DNA of 64,000 bases from NCBI RefSeq assembly GCF_913773635.1, contig NZ_CAJYGQ010000007.1, positions 124,001 to 188,000 of the forward strand. Direction: 5' to 3'. Positions 18,265 through 27,083 of the stretch are shown in pieces. Below the pieces are notes generated by a model. That model worked only from the letters and a program-made list of their open reading frames with translations, had not been told where the DNA came from and did not search any database. The DNA is from an uncultured Mucilaginibacter sp. (GTDB lineage: Bacteria > Bacteroidota > Bacteroidia > Sphingobacteriales > Sphingobacteriaceae). Numbering within the stretch: the first letter of the stretch is position 1; the number at the start of each line of letters is the position of its first letter. The translations under genes and the position numbers were made by a program.

Positions 18265-19695
18265 TTAGTTATTTTTAGTATAAATGACATTGAGCTTGAT
18301 TCTGGTTGGCGAGGATTTTTTATTTCCTGTAGCAATCAGTCTTCCCGGCGATTGAAAGCTTGGGGCTACGTCAACAAATGTTGCCCTGGCGAGGGTGTCA
18401 ATAGCGCCTATATAAGTACCGTAGTCTTGTGTTTTGCCGCTAACCAAATCCTGCAAATAGCCGGTTACCAAAAAGTGGTATTCTTTTTTTGATTTGATGT
18501 AATTGCCGCCAAATTCAAGAGAACTGAAAAAGCGCGGATCATATACCGAGCGGCCATCACTGGCGGCATCAGGCAATTGCTGGCGTTGCAAAGTATTGGC
18601 CAGCTTGTATAGCGTTAATTGTGGTGACGGTAAAAACGGTGGCAAATCAGTACCGGGTTCTGGTGAAACAACCAATTCGGCACGGTTGATGGCAATTGTT
18701 TTCAAATCAACGTTGCCAAACATATTTTTAACATTTGGGATACTTACTTTAGTACGTAAGCCTAATAAGCCCTGAATGTAAAATAAATCGTTTGATGTAG
18801 CCGTGCTGTTCAAAGCCGATTGTACCTCACTTGAAAATGTTCTGGATATTTCGGCTACGTGCGTGGCCATTCCTAACGATACCACACCAGTATCAATAGT
18901 ACCCGCATTATTAGCCCGGTAATAAACCTTTATGGCACTATTATCGAGGTTAAACATCAGGTTCGCGCCGGTTTCAGATGGCTGATTGCGTTGCAGGGTA
19001 ATGTATAAGCCTCTGATGCTGTTTTGGAAGGTAGAGTTACCCGTTACGGTTGCTGCGTTGAACAAGTACTGCGTTACTTTTGATGGCTGTAATGATACTC
19101 TTAAATGCGGAGCAGCATTACGCACCGTATCAGCCTTACCGGCAACGGCATCTGTTACCTTTACGTTAGTGTTTGGCCTAGCATTATATGGGCCGGCTTT
19201 ACTTGGGTTTACCCAATTATCACCTTCGGTAGTCCAGTGCTTGTTAGCTTGGTAGTTTTGATTTAAGGGCTTTTCCTTTAACTGGAATACGTTTACCTTA
19301 AATTTCGAGTTTAATGAATCACCGTAAAAGCCTTGGGTGTAATAAAGCTCCAATACAACCGAGTCAGCAGTAATTGTTCCTGTAGGAACTGTGTAAGCAG
19401 AGCGGCCAGGCAAGTAAATACCAGTGGCTATGTTTGAGGTAATTTCACCCAACCGCGGATCTCGTAAAGATGCTAATGGTGTTTTAGCTACGGGGTTTGA
19501 TTGTCCTAAATCAACTCTTGCTGTAGAAACAACATTCTCTGTATCGGTTTTAACCTGTATATCATCGTAAACAAGCAAAGTTCCATTAATTTCCTGGTCG
19601 CCAATTGGCAAGCCAATGTCATTTTGGTTTTTGCAACTGTTTAAAATAAAAAGACTTATCAACAGGGTTAATAAGTCTAATCTTATAAATTTCAT
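18265..19695 (-). CDS. DUF4270 lipoprotein
   Basis: A 476-residue predicted outer-membrane or surface lipoprotein (FILNSC, lipidated Cys21). The DUF4270 pattern is recognisable from the N-terminal IGLPIGDQEINGTLLVYDD, the SLRDPRLGEITSNIATGIYL stretch and the C-terminal YGTYIGAIDTLARATFVDV. It is rich in beta-strands. The family is confined mainly to Bacteroidota and its role is not established. An in-frame TTG at 19719 would overlap the upstream gene; the ATG at 19695 begins a proper signal sequence and is chosen. It lies 16 bp after the GT5-like gene and is probably co-transcribed with it, so the two may share a surface or capsule-related role. That link is inference from position only. Confidence 0.88.
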   Translation of the reverse strand: MKFIRLDLLTLLISLFILNSCKNQNDIGLPIGDQEINGTLLVYDDIQVKTDTENVVSTARVDLGQSNPVAKTPLASLRDPRLGEITSNIATGIYLPGRSAYTVPTGTITADSVVLELYYTQGFYGDSLNSKFKVNVFQLKEKPLNQNYQANKHWTTEGDNWVNPSKAGPYNARPNTNVKVTDAVAGKADTVRNAAPHLRVSLQPSKVTQYLFNAATVTGNSTFQNSIRGLYITLQRNQPSETGANLMFNLDNSAIKVYYRANNAGTIDTGVVSLGMATHVAEISRTFSSEVQSALNSTATSNDLFYIQGLLGLRTKVSIPNVKNMFGNVDLKTIAINRAELVVSPEPGTDLPPFLPSPQLTLYKLANTLQRQQLPDAASDGRSVYDPRFFSSLEFGGNYIKSKKEYHFLVTGYLQDLVSGKTQDYGTYIGAIDTLARATFVDVAPSFQSPGRLIATGNKKSSPTRIKLNVIYTKNN

Positions 19696-19711
19696 ATATC
19701 TATTCAAATCT

Positions 19712-20536
19712 TTATGCAACGTTTACCAACTCATCATTGGTTATTTCGTCGTAAAAATTGTAATAATTTTCGAAATCAGCGGTCTGTTCAAATTCTAAAA
19801 CAGGTTTTTGGCTGTTTTTAACATAATTTAACACATCTGCATCAACGTTTTCGGTAGCAAGTACAACAGCGTCGCTATATTGTACCGCACCTTCATGAAG
19901 TGCATTGTTGGTGCCCGCTTTAAATGTTTCGGTGTGGCTTTCGGTCATATCGCTCATTACTGCTTTTTGTGCAAAATCAGCAGCAAGTGACTCATTGAAC
20001 TCGTTGTTATAAATTGAGTAAACCACCTTTGAGTGTTTAAAGGTTGGATCGTCTTTATAAGTAGTTTTCAAATAAGTAGGTACCAATGCGCTCATCCAGC
20101 CGTGGCAGTGTACAATATCAGGAGACCAGCCTAACTTTTTAACAGTTTCCAATGCGCCTTTGCAGAAGAAAATCATGCGCTCATCGTTATCGGCATAAAA
20201 CTTTCCGTCTTTGTCGTTAAATACGTGTTTGCGTTGAAAATACTCTTCGTTGTCCAGAAAATATACCTGCATGCGTGCTGCCGGTATAGAGGCCACTTTA
20301 ATAATTAACGGATTGTCATTGTCATTAATAATGATATTCATTCCCGACAAACGAATTACCTCATGAAGCCTGTTCCGGCGCTCATTAATATTTCCAAACC
20401 TCGGCATCAAAATACGAATTTCAAAACCTTTGTCCTGCATGGCTTGCGGCAGCTGGCGGGTTATTTCAGAAATTTTTGTGAGCTCAAGGAAGGGAGACAT
20501 TTCGTGAGTTATGAACAGAAGCTTAGATTTACCCAT
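19712..20536 (-). CDS. Half-length glycogen/starch synthase-like protein (GT5 N-terminal domain only)
   Basis: The 274 residues correspond to the N-terminal Rossmann half of a GT5 glycogen synthase. It begins KLLFITHEMSPFLELTKISEI and continues through PDIVHCHGWMSALVP and VVYSIYNNEFNE, then stops where the C-terminal GT-B half should begin. The glucosyl-acceptor motif in true synthases is KTGGL near the N-terminus; here the corresponding segment reads ELTKISE, without the glycine pair. The donor-binding half is absent, so it is unlikely to be a complete synthase. The ATG at 20536 begins the family sequence; an extension to 20599 would run into the promoter. The same arrangement with DUF4270 suggests a fixed, not decaying, gene. 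Length and the clean end argue against a frameshift: no continuing GT5 sequence is seen downstream. Confidence 0.82.
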   Translation of the reverse strand: MGKSKLLFITHEMSPFLELTKISEITRQLPQAMQDKGFEIRILMPRFGNINERRNRLHEVIRLSGMNIIINDNDNPLIIKVASIPAARMQVYFLDNEEYFQRKHVFNDKDGKFYADNDERMIFFCKGALETVKKLGWSPDIVHCHGWMSALVPTYLKTTYKDDPTFKHSKVVYSIYNNEFNESLAADFAQKAVMSDMTESHTETFKAGTNNALHEGAVQYSDAVVLATENVDADVLNYVKNSQKPVLEFEQTADFENYYNFYDEITNDELVNVA

Positions 20537-20588
20537 CTCTATATCAATATTAAGTTTTATGTAAGACCTCAAATAAAATTTGAGTGTG

Positions 20589-20620
20589 CAAATATACACA
20601 TTATGTTATGAACTATCAAC
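20589..20620 (-). promoter_or_regulatory. Promoter of the GT5-like/DUF4270 operon
   Basis: On the minus strand GTTG (20620-20617), 20 bp, then TATATTTG (20596-20589), an exact -7 box. It lies 53 bp before the start codon and is back-to-back with the panC promoter. Confidence 0.65.
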
Positions 20621-20637
20621 GATTTATGCAAGTTTGT

Positions 20638-20669
20638 TTTGGTAATAACAAACTAATTATACACCTTTG
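20638..20669 (+). promoter_or_regulatory. panC promoter
   Basis: TTTG (20638-20641), 20 bp, then CACCTTTG (20662-20669), which has one mismatch to TAnnTTTG. It lies 24 bp before the TTG start of panC. Confidence 0.6.
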
Positions 20670-20693
20670 CCCACTTTTTTAATTAGTTTTTAG

Positions 20694-21533
20694 TTGAAAG
20701 TATTTAATACCAAAAACGCCCTTAAAGAGCATCTCAATGCCCTTCGCGCTGCCGGAAAAACCGTTGGTTTTGTACCCACAATGGGTGCTTTGCACCAAGG
20801 GCATTTATCATTGCTTGAACGTGCACGCCAGGAGTGCGACGTAACTGTTTGCAGCATATTCGTGAACCCCACCCAATTCAACGACCCTAAAGATCTGGAA
20901 AAATATCCGCGACCTATTGAGGCCGATATTCAAAAACTTGAGGCGGCAGGTTGTGATGTTTTGTTTAACCCCGAAGTAAATGAAATGTATGCCGGCAATG
21001 AAAATTGGCATTTAGATATTGGAGAACTGGAAACCTTGCTTGAAGGAAAATTCAGGCCGGGGCATTACCAGGGGGTTACCCAGGTAGTGAACAAACTGTT
21101 TAGTATAGTGGAGCCTAATAAAGCTTTTTTTGGCCAAAAGGACTACCAGCAGGTAATGGTCATACGCCGCATGATACAAGTACTTGACACGCCTGTACAA
21201 TTAGTGATGTGCCCTATAGAGCGTGAACCCGATGGGCTTGCCATGAGCTCACGTAATATTCATTTAACTGAAACTGACCGCCAACATGCGCTTGTTCTTT
21301 CACAGGCGTTATTCGAAGCTAAATCCTCTTTTGAAAATGGTGCTGCTTTAAGCGATGTGCAACGCCGTGCAGCTGAACTGATAAGCAGTGAAGGTGATAC
21401 CCAACTTGAATATTTTGAACTTGCCGACGGTAAAACGCTTAAACCTGCACAGGCTGGCAGCGATAGTATTGTTGCCCTGGTTGCTGCACAGGTAGGTAAA
21501 ACCCGCCTTATTGATAATGTGATAATACGGTGA
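20694..21533 (+). CDS. panC: Pantoate-beta-alanine ligase
   Basis: PanC joins pantoate and beta-alanine with ATP to give pantothenate, the CoA precursor. The 279-residue length is standard. Family motifs are PTMGALHQGHLSLL near the N-terminus, FVNPTQFN, PGHYQGVTQVVNKLF, FFGQKDYQQ and MSSRNIHL. The start is a TTG codon: KVFNTKNALKEHL begins the family sequence and no ATG is available upstream before the promoter. panD follows 36 bp later, so the beta-alanine source and the ligase are encoded together. panB is not in the window. Confidence 0.97.
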   Translation: MKVFNTKNALKEHLNALRAAGKTVGFVPTMGALHQGHLSLLERARQECDVTVCSIFVNPTQFNDPKDLEKYPRPIEADIQKLEAAGCDVLFNPEVNEMYAGNENWHLDIGELETLLEGKFRPGHYQGVTQVVNKLFSIVEPNKAFFGQKDYQQVMVIRRMIQVLDTPVQLVMCPIEREPDGLAMSSRNIHLTETDRQHALVLSQALFEAKSSFENGAALSDVQRRAAELISSEGDTQLEYFELADGKTLKPAQAGSDSIVALVAAQVGKTRLIDNVIIR

Positions 21534-21569
21534 TATCACGCCTTCGTATTTAATTACTAACTTTGCTTT

Positions 21570-21920
21570 ATGATTATTGAGGTTTTAAAATCCAAAATCC
21601 ATCGCGTCAAGATAACTCAGGCCGAACTGAATTACGTAGGCAGTATAACGATTGATGAGGATTTAATAGAGGCGGCCAACATTATCCCGAATGAAAAGGT
21701 GCAGATTGTAAATAATAACAATGGCGCACGCTTTGAAACTTACGTAATAAAGGGAGAACGCGGTAGTGGCACTGTTTGCTTAAATGGGGCAACAGCCAGG
21801 CTTGCGCAGGTGGGGGATATTGTTATAATAATGTCCTACGCCACTATGGATATGGATGAAGCACGCAAATACGAACCAATTTTAATTTTCCCTGATACAG
21901 ATAATAAATTAATTCGATAG
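21570..21920 (+). CDS. panD: Aspartate 1-decarboxylase, pyruvoyl-dependent
   Basis: PanD makes beta-alanine from aspartate for pantothenate synthesis. The proenzyme of 116 residues is cut between Gly24 and Ser25 (YVGSITID) to generate the pyruvoyl group; both residues are present. Other family segments are [14 protein letters not shown], a GSG...[13 protein letters not shown] segment and VIIMSYA. It follows panC in the same direction, forming a two-gene pantothenate unit. Confidence 0.97.
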   Translation: MIIEVLKSKIHRVKITQAELNYVGSITIDEDLIEAANIIPNEKVQIVNNNNGARFETYVIKGERGSGTVCLNGATARLAQVGDIVIIMSYATMDMDEARKYEPILIFPDTDNKLIR

Positions 21921-21948
21921 ATTAGGCCCGCCTGATTAATCGGATTAT

Positions 21949-22932
21949 ATGATGAAGTATCTTTTAGCTATATGCTTTTTGTTTGCCGCTGCATATTGTA
22001 ACGCGCAAGCTCCTGCAAAAAGTAAAACTCAATCGGTTTTTTATTTTAAGTACGATGGTACCAAAGTACCGGTTGTTGACAGTTCTGACTACATTCGTGT
22101 AATAAGCCTGCCCGATTCGGGCTCTACCTTATTTGGTATCAGTGATTATTATCGCAATAGCAAGCCTAAATTTATAGGTAAAACCAGCTCAATTGACCCG
22201 CCTGTTTTTCAAGAGCAATGCGTTAGTTACTATGTTAATGGTAAGCGCGAATCGGTAGTAAGTTATGCAGACGGAAAGCCGCTAGGAACCGCATTTCTAT
22301 TTCATCCTAACGGAAAAATACATTTAACGCTTGAGTATGATACAGCCGCAAGTGCAGCTGCCGATGGTCCTCGCATTATCACCTGTGTTGATTCTGCCGG
22401 AAAGGAGCTTGTCACTAACGGAAACGGTCACTTTATTGATTACCATTCAAATTCAGGAGTTGTAAGCGAAGAGGGTGATGTAAAAAACGGCAGGCCTGAT
22501 GGTACCTGGCGTGGTAATTACCCGCAGCAAAAAGTAACCTATGTAGACACTTATAAAGATGGCAAATTTGTTTCGGGGGTTACCACTAATGCCGCAGGGG
22601 TAAAGTATACTTATACAAAAAGACGCCAATCGCCCGAGTTTAAAGGCGGCGATGAAGCGTTTGTTGCTTATATTAAAAAGAAATTCAAGTATCCTGCTTC
22701 GTTAAAGCAAAAAAGCACCCAAAGCGTATTAACATTTGTGGTTGATGAAAACGGAAAAGTAAGTCAGGGCCGCATGTTGGGTAACATAACACCTGAGATA
22801 AATAAAACAATAGTTGCCGCTATAAACGCATCACCAATGTGGAAACCTGCCATACAAAATGGTTTACCGGTGGCCAGCTCGTGGGTAGTGTCGGCTACGT
22901 TTGGTACGCCGGCTAAGGCACCGGCAAAGTAG
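21949..22932 (+). CDS. Secreted protein with MORN-type repeats and a TonB C-terminal domain (copy A)
   Basis: A 327-residue protein with a cleavable signal peptide (AAAYCNAQ, end near residue 21). The middle has YwqK/MORN-like units (YYVNGKRESVVSYADGK, FHPNGKIHLTLEYD, GDVKNGRPDGTWRG). The C-terminus is a TonB C-terminal domain: EFKGGDEAFVAYIKKKFKYP, then a VLTFVVDENGKV segment. Unlike a true TonB it has no N-terminal anchor helix or proline-rich spacer, so coupling to ExbB/ExbD is unlikely despite the automatic name 'energy transducer'. The next gene is a diverged tandem copy 21 bp downstream. The role is unknown; periplasmic peptidoglycan or receptor binding is possible. Confidence 0.83.
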   Translation: MMKYLLAICFLFAAAYCNAQAPAKSKTQSVFYFKYDGTKVPVVDSSDYIRVISLPDSGSTLFGISDYYRNSKPKFIGKTSSIDPPVFQEQCVSYYVNGKRESVVSYADGKPLGTAFLFHPNGKIHLTLEYDTAASAAADGPRIITCVDSAGKELVTNGNGHFIDYHSNSGVVSEEGDVKNGRPDGTWRGNYPQQKVTYVDTYKDGKFVSGVTTNAAGVKYTYTKRRQSPEFKGGDEAFVAYIKKKFKYPASLKQKSTQSVLTFVVDENGKVSQGRMLGNITPEINKTIVAAINASPMWKPAIQNGLPVASSWVVSATFGTPAKAPAK

Positions 22933-22953
22933 CTTAATTACAGCTAATTATTT

Positions 22954-23934
22954 ATGAAGCAATGGATTGTTATTTGCCTGGTGCTATTTTCAGGTTCACT
23001 GGCAACCGCACAGAGTGGGTTAAAAACATTCTACTTAGATTCAAAAGATAAGGAAGTATCAGCTATTGATAGCGCAAGCTACATCAGAAAAATAGGGCAG
23101 ATAGATAGTTTATCCAACTTATACCCCGTAATAGAATACTACCGCGACAGTAGTATAAAGTGCATAGGGCAATCACTATCATCAAAAACTTTTTACAGAA
23201 CCGGTCTTTGCACAGATTACTATCCTGGCAATACAGTAAAACGTTCAGGAAGTTACATTAAGGGCCGGGCAGTAGGTGAACACATTTTCTATTACCCAAA
23301 CGGCAATTTACAATTAACGCTCGTTTATGCTGAGCCGCAAAAAGATATTCCTAACATTGGCCGCAATTTCTTGATACAGGCCAGTTATGATACATTGGGT
23401 AACCAAACCGTAAAAGATGGTTTTGGCTATTGCATGATGATGAATGAGGCCATGGCCAATTTGTATGAAGAAGGGCGGGTTGTAAATGGCATGAGAGACA
23501 GTTTGTGGAGGTGTCATACTGATAGTAATAAGGTTGTATTAACTGAAATGTATAAAGATGGCGTGCTACTATCAGGTACGTCGGTATTTAAAAACGGTGA
23601 AAATTACCGTTACCAAAAGCGTGAGGTTGATCCGCAATTCAAACAAGGGTTGTTTGGTGGGTTTGACTGGTTTATGAGGTCAAACATAAGATACCCTAAG
23701 CAGGCTTACAAAAACAATATACAGGGTAGGGTAATAATTACCTTTGTAATCAATACGGATGGTACCGTAAGTAATGCTTATGCTGCTGCCTCGCCCGGAA
23801 AAGAACTGAGCGACGAAGGTATCAGGCTTATCAACAAAACAAGTGGTCATTGGATACCCGGCGTTCAGTACGGTAGGAAAGTTAATGTACAATACACAAT
23901 TCCGCTTTCGTTTTCAATTAATAAAGGCAAGTAG
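22954..23934 (+). CDS. Secreted protein with MORN-type repeats and a TonB C-terminal domain (copy B)
   Basis: A paralogue of the preceding gene with the same order: signal peptide (SLATAQ), a FYLDSKDKEVSAIDSASYIRK segment, MORN-like units (DYYPGNTVKRSGSYIKG, YYPNGNLQLTLVYA) and a TonB C-terminal domain (WFMRSNIRYPKQAYKNNIQG, ITFVINTDGTV). At 326 residues it is almost equal in length to copy A, but sequence identity looks modest, so the duplication is old. The pair are 21 bp apart and probably one transcript. No TonB box receptor or ExbB/D gene is nearby. Confidence 0.83.
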   Translation: MKQWIVICLVLFSGSLATAQSGLKTFYLDSKDKEVSAIDSASYIRKIGQIDSLSNLYPVIEYYRDSSIKCIGQSLSSKTFYRTGLCTDYYPGNTVKRSGSYIKGRAVGEHIFYYPNGNLQLTLVYAEPQKDIPNIGRNFLIQASYDTLGNQTVKDGFGYCMMMNEAMANLYEEGRVVNGMRDSLWRCHTDSNKVVLTEMYKDGVLLSGTSVFKNGENYRYQKREVDPQFKQGLFGGFDWFMRSNIRYPKQAYKNNIQGRVIITFVINTDGTVSNAYAAASPGKELSDEGIRLINKTSGHWIPGVQYGRKVNVQYTIPLSFSINKGK

Positions 23935-23997
23935 CTTCAGGTTGTAATAAGTGATTATTAAATATCAAATATTTCACATTCGTAAGCTCCAATCTCC

Positions 23998-24005
23998 TAT
24001 CTTTG
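23998..24005 (+). promoter_or_regulatory. Candidate -7 element of the carB promoter
   Basis: TATCTTTG is an exact TAnnTTTG match and would give an unusually long leader of about 140 bases before carB. The -33 position has only TTTC, so support is partial. Within the leader a small hairpin CCCGA/TCGGG (24009-24026) is followed by TTTT. Confidence 0.45.
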
Positions 24006-24075
24006 CATCCCGATGCTGAAGTCGGGTTTTGACATCCTCAGCGCATAGAATTAGAAGCTCATGGTTAATGGCTGA

Positions 24076-24131
24076 TAGTTCATAGTGATTAGCTAAAGTG
24101 CTATGAACCATGGTCCATCAACTATGAACTA
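24076..24131. repeat. Inverted repeat in the carB leader
   Basis: TAGTTCATAGT (24076-24086) and ACTATGAACTA (24121-24131) are perfect complements 34 bp apart. The interval contains a related word, CTATGAACCATGG, giving a patchwork of GTTCATAG/CTATGAAC units. It could form a stem in the carB leader or be a decayed dispersed repeat. Confidence 0.5.
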
Positions 24132-24155
24132 AACATAAAACTGCTAAATACTGCT

Positions 24156-26975
24156 ATGCCCAAAGATACCTCCATTAAATCGGTACTGATCATTGGCTCT
24201 GGTCCAATCATTATCGGTCAGGCCTGCGAGTTTGACTACGCCGGTTCACAAGCCGCTCTTTCGCTAAAAGACGAAGGAATTACCGTTTCTATTATCAACA
24301 GCAACCCGGCTACCATCATGACTGATAAGGTTATTGCCGACCACGTGTACCTGTTGCCGCTGACCTGCGAAAGCATCGAGCAAATTTTAACTGAACAAAA
24401 AATTGATGCCGTATTGCCTACCATGGGTGGCCAAACTGCATTAAACCTTTGTATCGAAGCTTCGGAACGCGGTATTTGGGAAAAATATGGTGTTAAAGTG
24501 GTTGGTGTAGATGTTGCCGCCATTGAAAAGACCGAGAACCGCGAAGCTTTCCGCCAGTTGATGGTTGAGATTGGCGTGGGTGTTGCAAAATCAAAAATTG
24601 CCAACTCGTTTTTAGAAGGTAAAGAAGGTGCACAGGAAATCGGCTTTCCGCTGGTTATACGCCCAAGCTATACGCTGGGTGGTAAAGGTGCAGGCTTTGT
24701 ACATAAAAAAGAAGATTTTGATGCAGCATTAAGCCGCGGTTTACAGGCATCACCAACCCATGAGGTACTGGTAGAGCAAGCTGTATTAGGCTGGAAAGAA
24801 TATGAGCTGGAATTACTACGCGATAACCGCGATAACGTAATTATCATCTGTTCTATTGAGAACTTTGACCCGATGGGTATCCACACCGGCGACTCAATTA
24901 CCGTTGCTCCGGCTATGACCCTGAGCGACCGCTGTTACCAGGAAATGCGAAACCAAGCCATTAAAATGATGCGTGCCATTGGCAACTTCGCTGGTGGCTG
25001 TAATGTGCAGTTTTCGGTTAACCCGGCAAATGAGGAGATCATTGCTATTGAGATTAATCCACGTGTATCGCGTTCATCGGCCCTGGCATCAAAAGCAACA
25101 GGTTATCCAATTGCTAAAATTGCTGCCAAGCTGGCTATAGGTTACAACCTTGATGAGGTTGAAAACCAAATTACTAAAACTACATCGGCCTACTTCGAAC
25201 CAACGCTTGATTACGTTATCGTGAAAATTCCTCGCTGGAACTTCGACAAATTTAAAGGTGCCAACAGAGAGCTGGGCCTGCAAATGAAATCGGTAGGTGA
25301 GGTGATGGGCATTGGCCGTAGCTTTATCGAAGCGCTGCAAAAAGCTTGTCAGAGTTTAGAGATCGGTCGTGCCGGCTTAGGTGCCGATGGTCGCCAGAGC
25401 CGTAACCTTGACGAAATCATGCACAGCCTGGAGCATCCAAGCTGGGACAGGTTGTTCCATGTTTATGATGCGTTGAGCCTGGGTGTGCCTATTGAATCGG
25501 TACGTAAAGTAACTAAGATTGACCGTTGGTTCCTGAACCAGATACAAGAGATTGTTAACCTGGAGAACGAATTGCGTCGTTACTCGGTTAACAATATCCC
25601 TGAAGATATATTCCTTACCGTTAAGCAAAAAGGCTTTTCGGATGTGCAAATTGCCTGGATACTGGGCGCTAACACCACCGAAGAAGATGTTTACCAGCGC
25701 CGCAAAGCACTGGGCATTAACCGGGTATATAAAATGGTTGATACTTGTGCTGCTGAGTTCCAGGCACAAACGCCATACTACTACTCTACTTACGAGGGCG
25801 AAAACGAATCTGTACCGTCAGACAGGAAGAAGATTATTGTGTTAGGTTCAGGCCCTAACCGTATTGGCCAGGGTATAGAGTTTGATTATAGCTGTGTACA
25901 CGGTTTACTGGCTGCTAAAGAGTCGGGTTATGAAGCCATCATGATTAATTGTAACCCTGAGACGGTATCTACCGACTTTAACATGGCTGATAAGCTGTAT
26001 TTTGAACCTGTATTTTGGGAGCATGTACGTGAAATAATTGACCTGGAAAAACCTGAAGGTGTGATTGTACAGCTGGGTGGTCAAACTGCCCTTAAAATGG
26101 CTGAAAAGCTGCATGAGCATGGCATCAAAATCATTGGTACTTCTTACAATGACATGGATATTGCCGAAGATCGAGGCCGTTTCTCTGATTTGTTGAAAGA
26201 CCTTGATATTCCGTACCCATTATATGGCGTAGCCGAAACAGCCGAAGAAGCTTTGGAAGTAGCGCACAAGGTAGGTTATCCGGTACTGGTACGTCCAAGT
26301 TACGTATTAGGTGGCCAGGGTATGAGCATTGTAATTAACGATGAAGACCTGGAACGTGCCGTAGTTAATTTGTTAAAAGCACTACCGGGCAACCGCGTAT
26401 TGATTGACCACTTCCTTGACCGTGCTGCAGAGGCTGAGTCTGACTCGATATGCGACGGCGAGAACGTACACATTGTGGGTATGATGGAGCATATTGAGCC
26501 TGCCGGTATTCACTCGGGCGACTCATACGCCGTGCTTCCACCTTTTGACCTGAGCGAAACTGTGTTACAGCAGATGGAAGAGTACTCAAAGAAAATTGCC
26601 AAAGCGCTTAACGTAAGAGGATTACTGAATATTCAGTTTGCCATTAAAAACGATAAGGTTTACGTAATTGAGGCCAACCCGCGTGCATCACGTACGGTTC
26701 CGTTTATTGCAAAGGCTTATGATGTGCCTTACATTAACATTGCCGCCAAGGTAATGATGGGCGTAAACAAACTTACCGACTTTACCATTGAACGTAAACC
26801 TAAAGGTTATGCCATTAAAGAACCGATTTTCTCTTTTGATAAGTTCCCGGAGGTAAACAAGGAGCTTGGCCCTGAGATGAAATCAACCGGCGAAGCTATC
26901 CGCTTTATTCCAAACCTGGAAGACCCTTACTTCCGCCATCTGTACAAAGAGAAATCAATGTACCTGAGCAAGTAA
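24156..26975 (+). CDS. carB: Carbamoyl-phosphate synthase large subunit
   Basis: CarB uses ammonia from CarA, bicarbonate and two ATP to make carbamoyl phosphate for arginine and pyrimidine synthesis. The two homologous ATP-grasp halves begin SVLIIGSGPIIIGQACEFDY (about residue 8) and IIVLGSGPNRIGQGIEFDYS (about residue 560). The oligomerisation region lies between them. At 939 residues it ends shortly after the second ATP-grasp unit (LEDPYFRHLYKEK). The E. coli protein has about 1073 residues and carries a C-terminal methylglyoxal-synthase-like allosteric domain, which is missing here. Shorter CarB proteins are common in Bacteroidota, so this is probably normal. carA is not adjacent. A terminator follows directly. 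Confidence 0.97.
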   Translation: MPKDTSIKSVLIIGSGPIIIGQACEFDYAGSQAALSLKDEGITVSIINSNPATIMTDKVIADHVYLLPLTCESIEQILTEQKIDAVLPTMGGQTALNLCIEASERGIWEKYGVKVVGVDVAAIEKTENREAFRQLMVEIGVGVAKSKIANSFLEGKEGAQEIGFPLVIRPSYTLGGKGAGFVHKKEDFDAALSRGLQASPTHEVLVEQAVLGWKEYELELLRDNRDNVIIICSIENFDPMGIHTGDSITVAPAMTLSDRCYQEMRNQAIKMMRAIGNFAGGCNVQFSVNPANEEIIAIEINPRVSRSSALASKATGYPIAKIAAKLAIGYNLDEVENQITKTTSAYFEPTLDYVIVKIPRWNFDKFKGANRELGLQMKSVGEVMGIGRSFIEALQKACQSLEIGRAGLGADGRQSRNLDEIMHSLEHPSWDRLFHVYDALSLGVPIESVRKVTKIDRWFLNQIQEIVNLENELRRYSVNNIPEDIFLTVKQKGFSDVQIAWILGANTTEEDVYQRRKALGINRVYKMVDTCAAEFQAQTPYYYSTYEGENESVPSDRKKIIVLGSGPNRIGQGIEFDYSCVHGLLAAKESGYEAIMINCNPETVSTDFNMADKLYFEPVFWEHVREIIDLEKPEGVIVQLGGQTALKMAEKLHEHGIKIIGTSYNDMDIAEDRGRFSDLLKDLDIPYPLYGVAETAEEALEVAHKVGYPVLVRPSYVLGGQGMSIVINDEDLERAVVNLLKALPGNRVLIDHFLDRAAEAESDSICDGENVHIVGMMEHIEPAGIHSGDSYAVLPPFDLSETVLQQMEEYSKKIAKALNVRGLLNIQFAIKNDKVYVIEANPRASRTVPFIAKAYDVPYINIAAKVMMGVNKLTDFTIERKPKGYAIKEPIFSFDKFPEVNKELGPEMKSTGEAIRFIPNLEDPYFRHLYKEKSMYLSK

Positions 26976-26990
26976 GATTTGATATAGAAA

Positions 26991-27015
26991 ACGGCGCTGT
27001 CACCAGCGCCGTTTT
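26991..27015 (+). terminator. Intrinsic terminator of carB
   Basis: ACGGCGCTG, loop TCAC, CAGCGCCGT: a perfect 9-bp GC-rich stem followed by TTTT, 15 bp after the stop codon. Confidence 0.9.
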
Positions 27016-27083
27016 TGTTTGTGTATATACTGCCTTAATTATTAAATTGCTACTCTATCACAAATTATAAAACCGAGTAAGCC

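Noticed and set aside
25377..25769. 130-codon minus-strand frame inside carB
   Set aside because: Antisense to a conserved coding region; no start signal or family match.
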